Shown here: positions 13,550 through 15,489 of the stretch, one piece after another
How the letters are laid out: every line of letters starts with the position of its first letter
Numbering within the stretch: position 1 is the stretch's first letter
Notes under the pieces: generated by a model
Database searches by the model: none
Told to the model about the DNA's origin: nothing
Seen by the model: only the letters and a program-made list of their open reading frames with translations
Position numbers and translations under genes: made by a program
Assembly (NCBI GenBank): GCA_036258195.1
Contig: DATAED010000157.1
Span: forward strand, 1 to 15,489
Source of the DNA: JAKAIY01 sp036258195
GTDB taxonomy: Bacteria > Chloroflexota > Ktedonobacteria > Ktedonobacterales > JADMIN01
Direction: 5' to 3'
Length of the DNA stretch: 15,489 bases

Positions 13550-14140
13550 ATGATACCCTCAGCCTTCCTCACCTTCTTCGCCGCCAGCGCTGGCGCCGGG
13601 GCTGCGCTGGTCGGGCTGCTCTTCGTGGCCGTGTCGCTGGCGCCCGAGCAGATCGTGACCCGCCACGCGCCATTGGAGCGGCAGGCGGTCGCGGGCAGCG
13701 CCTTCACTGCCCTCGTCAATGCCTTCTTTCTCTCGCTGGTGGCGCTGGTTCCACGGGTCGATTTTGGCCTGTTCGTCATCCCGATTGCCATCGTCTCGCT
13801 GCTCTTCACCGTGCTGCCGGCCTGGGCGCTGCTGCGCGTGCGCAAAGGCTGGGTGAGCCTGCTGCGCCGCGTCGCGCTGATCGCCGCAGGCGTGGCGCTC
13901 TATGGCCTCGAACTCTCGAACGGCATCAGCATCCTCACCAATCCCACGCAGGATGGCTACATCTACGCGCTGGTCTTCGTGATGTTGGGCATCGTCTTCC
14001 TGGGCCTCACGCGCGCCTGGGAGTTGCTCGGCGCCCAGCGCTACGGCTTCGGCGGCTGGCTCAATCCCCTGCGCGACGTGCAGGATAGCTCATCTGACGC
14101 GCACGCGACCGCCGATGCGGCCACCCGCATGCGCCCATGA
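13550..14140 (+). CDS. Five-helix integral membrane protein of unknown function
   Basis: This 196-residue protein is not assigned to a named family. Five hydrophobic segments, at about 7-30, 46-67, 72-95, 105-128 and 137-158, should span the membrane. A polar, acidic tail of about 35 residues follows. The first helix begins F-L-T-F-F-A-A-S-A-G-A-G-A-A-L-V-G-L-L-F-V-A-V-S-L, a pattern common in small uncharacterised bacterial membrane proteins. The ATG at 13550 is preferred to the ATG at 13433 because AAGGAG lies 7 nt upstream and the membrane protein starts there. The 39 extra codons upstream are basic and overlap the predicted promoter. It converges on the HAD gene 36 bp away. Confidence 0.78.
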   Translation: MIPSAFLTFFAASAGAGAALVGLLFVAVSLAPEQIVTRHAPLERQAVAGSAFTALVNAFFLSLVALVPRVDFGLFVIPIAIVSLLFTVLPAWALLRVRKGWVSLLRRVALIAAGVALYGLELSNGISILTNPTQDGYIYALVFVMLGIVFLGLTRAWELLGAQRYGFGGWLNPLRDVQDSSSDAHATADAATRMRP

Positions 14141-14176
14141 TAGCGGTTTCTCTGCGCGAGCGCCGTCACCGGAATG

Positions 14177-15199
14177 CTACTCGCCGCCGAGGCGCTGGCG
14201 CAAGGCGTGCAGCGCGGCTGGCAGCTCGCTCACCTGGTCGAGCGTGATGTCGGCGCCGCGCTGGCGAAACGTCGCGGCGGCGGTGTCGCTGGCCACGCTG
14301 ACGGCGAGGGTGGGCGGCAGATCGGGCGCCTGCGCCTGGCGCTCGGCGCGATAGCGCAGCACGAGATCGAGGTCGTCGGCGGTGTCGCCCACATAGACGG
14401 CGGCGCGAGCGTCGAGCGTGGCCAGCGCGTGGGCCAGCGCCTGCGGGTCAGGCTTGGCGTAGAGCGAGGCGGGCACGATCACCTCAAAGGGCGGATGCGC
14501 ATGCGGCCCATGCGGCCCGATCAGCGCCAGAGCCGCGCCCTCTGGAGCGATCACCTCCAGTGCCCACTCCACATAGGGGCTTTCCCTGCCAGTGATGATG
14601 CCGTACTTGCGCATGCCCAGCGCCGCCAGCTCGGTCAACGTCTCGGGCGTCAGCAGCGAGCGCTCCGACTGCCGCAGGCCGGGCGCGGCGGGGGCAAAGC
14701 GCGGCGCGCGACCAAACGCCTCGCGCAGGGCCACCGCGCCCAGGTAGAACTCATCGTGCGCCCAGCGCGCGTCCTCCCACTCTGGGATGGCGCGGGCGGG
14801 GACGACGCGGCGCAACCAGGCCAGGCCGCCCTGCCCCGCGCGGGTGGCCGCCGCTGCGTCCTCCGCCCACTGCGCCAGCGTGCGCTCGGCCAGCGGTGTA
14901 CCGCGCCACTCGCGTAGCCGCGCCGTCCAGAGCGCCGTGAGCGCCTGCGTCAGGTTCCAGTCGTCGTTGAAGCCACCAGCCAGCTTGAAAAGCTGCACAT
15001 CCGCGGTCGTCACCAGCGGGTCGGGCGCGTCGCTGAAGCCGCCCGCCACGCGCACCAGCGCATCGGTCGCGGCGATGACGGAGTAGCGGAACGAGCCGCT
15101 GGTGTCGAGCAGCACGCCGTCGATGTCGAAGATCGCTGTATCGAGCCAGCGCGCGGCTCCCAGCGCCGTGCAGTCGAGGTCAGGTCGCAGCCAGAACAT
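14177..15199 (-). CDS. HAD-superfamily (subfamily IA) hydrolase
   Basis: This 340-residue protein carries all four haloacid dehalogenase-type phosphatase motifs. Motif I is F-D-I-D-G-V-L-L-D-T (Asp25 nucleophile, Asp27), motif II I-I-T-G-R (Thr203), motif III A-K-P-D-P (Lys249), and motif IV V-G-D-T-A-D-D (Asp272, Asp275/276). The segments D-G-V-L-L-D-T-S-G-S-F-R and F-N-D-D-W-N-L-T resemble the subfamily IA group I recall as TIGR01548, whose substrate is unknown. A long cap domain of about 165 residues lies between motifs I and II. It probably hydrolyses a small phosphate ester in the cytoplasm. The ATG at 15199 has GGGAGG only 4 nt upstream, a tight spacing. It follows glpX on the same strand across a structured 150-bp gap. 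Confidence 0.85.
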   Translation of the reverse strand: MFWLRPDLDCTALGAARWLDTAIFDIDGVLLDTSGSFRYSVIAATDALVRVAGGFSDAPDPLVTTADVQLFKLAGGFNDDWNLTQALTALWTARLREWRGTPLAERTLAQWAEDAAAATRAGQGGLAWLRRVVPARAIPEWEDARWAHDEFYLGAVALREAFGRAPRFAPAAPGLRQSERSLLTPETLTELAALGMRKYGIITGRESPYVEWALEVIAPEGAALALIGPHGPHAHPPFEVIVPASLYAKPDPQALAHALATLDARAAVYVGDTADDLDLVLRYRAERQAQAPDLPPTLAVSVASDTAAATFRQRGADITLDQVSELPAALHALRQRLGGE

Positions 15200-15246
15200 C
15201 GCGCCTCCCTGCAGAGGTTAGATCACTCCCGTAGATTGCTGACGAT

Positions 15247-15340
15247 GGAACCGCGTCTGGGAGCTCGCGTCCTGAGTCCGCGCAGGCGGCAGGCGGAGCC
15301 GAGTTTCGCGGCAGCGCAGCCGCCTCCCAGGCGCGGTTTC
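15247..15340. repeat. Long imperfect inverted repeat between glpX and the HAD gene
   Basis: GGAACCGCGTCTGGGAG (15247-15263) and CTCCCAGGCGCGGTTTC (15324-15340) pair at 15 of 17 positions, and both mismatches are G-T. The 60-base interior has its own hairpin, GCGGC (15308-15312) with GCCGC (15319-15323). The right arm can alternatively fold locally as GCGGT (15333-15337) with ACCGC (15342-15346). No T-run is present. It could be a structured 3' end for glpX, a 5' regulatory structure for the HAD gene, or a dispersed repeat. It is not a recognised riboswitch or T-box. Confidence 0.6.
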
Positions 15341-15349
15341 AACCGCCAG

Positions 15350-15489
15350 CTACACGCGCTTCCAGTTATGGATGGCCTCGATATAGCGGATGGTGCCAGT
15401 CTTGGCGCGCATCATCACCGAGTGGGTGCGCGCGCCATCGGGGGCGAAGCGCACGCCGCGCAGCAGATCGCCCGTCGTGATGCCCGTCG
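15350..15489 (-). CDS. glpX: Fructose-1,6-bisphosphatase class II, C-terminal end (partial)
   Basis: The minus strand encodes the last 45 residues of a protein cut by the window edge: T-G-I-T-T-G-D-L-L-R-G-V-R-F at the start, then A-R-T-H-S-V-M-M-R, and K-T-G-T-I-R-Y-I-E-A-I-H near the end. This is the conserved C-terminal end of GlpX-type fructose-1,6-bisphosphatases of gluconeogenesis, including the T-H-S-x-x-M-R and T-x-R-x-I-E-A-x-H pattern. The stop is TAG at 15352-15350. The rest, including the metal- and substrate-binding sites, lies outside the window. A dual-function FBPase/SBPase cannot be excluded from this piece. Confidence 0.85.
   Translation of the reverse strand, partial: TGITTGDLLRGVRFAPDGARTHSVMMRAKTGTIRYIEAIHNWKRV

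Overview
The window is 15.5 kb of GC-rich, densely packed bacterial chromosome. Gene content and GC-rich dispersed hairpin repeats suggest a free-living, probably soil or thermotolerant bacterium, perhaps Chloroflexota (Ktedonobacteria-like). That placement is an impression, not a demonstration. No phage, IS element, CRISPR array, tRNA or rRNA was recognised.

Layout. (1) 1-977: an alpha/beta hydrolase gene behind a promoter whose -35 region carries a near-perfect palindrome. (2) 1063-3733: two tandem paralogous lipoprotein genes encoding Asp-box (BNR-type) beta-propellers. The second is broken by a single in-frame amber codon where its sister has Trp, and it has a textbook CRP/FNR-type palindrome at about -41.5 of its predicted promoter. 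(3) 3754-5759, minus strand: argC and argB, the second and third steps of arginine synthesis (reductase and kinase), coupled by a one-base stop/start overlap. (4) 5793-5905: a 113-bp dyad made of two REP-like hairpins, lying between the divergent argC and mnmE genes. (5) 5935-7425: mnmE, a tRNA-modification GTPase. (6) 7443-8693: a DAHP synthase gene behind a complete attenuator-like leader: a consensus promoter, a 41-residue leader peptide containing Tyr-Tyr-Tyr-Trp-Trp, a long-range RNA pairing and an intrinsic terminator. (7) 8838-11216: a membrane-anchored hydrolase with a long disordered N-terminus, and a small membrane protein. (8) 11357-14140: a SAM-dependent methyltransferase, a RibD-C/DHFR-like reductase, a DUF2277 protein and a five-helix membrane protein, with two more hairpin repeats. 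(9) 14177-15489, minus strand: a HAD-family hydrolase and the C-terminal end of a class II fructose-1,6-bisphosphatase (glpX), separated by a long structured inverted repeat.

The most interesting element is the aromatic amino-acid leader at 7443-7659. It joins tandem Tyr and Trp codons to a terminator in front of the first enzyme of the shikimate pathway. That enzyme appears to lack the extra N-terminal regulatory domain that gives relatives allosteric control, so transcriptional attenuation may be its main feedback. The leader peptide start lies about 3 nt from the predicted transcription start, so it may be translated from an almost leaderless mRNA. Which folds exclude each other in the leader could not be settled by eye.
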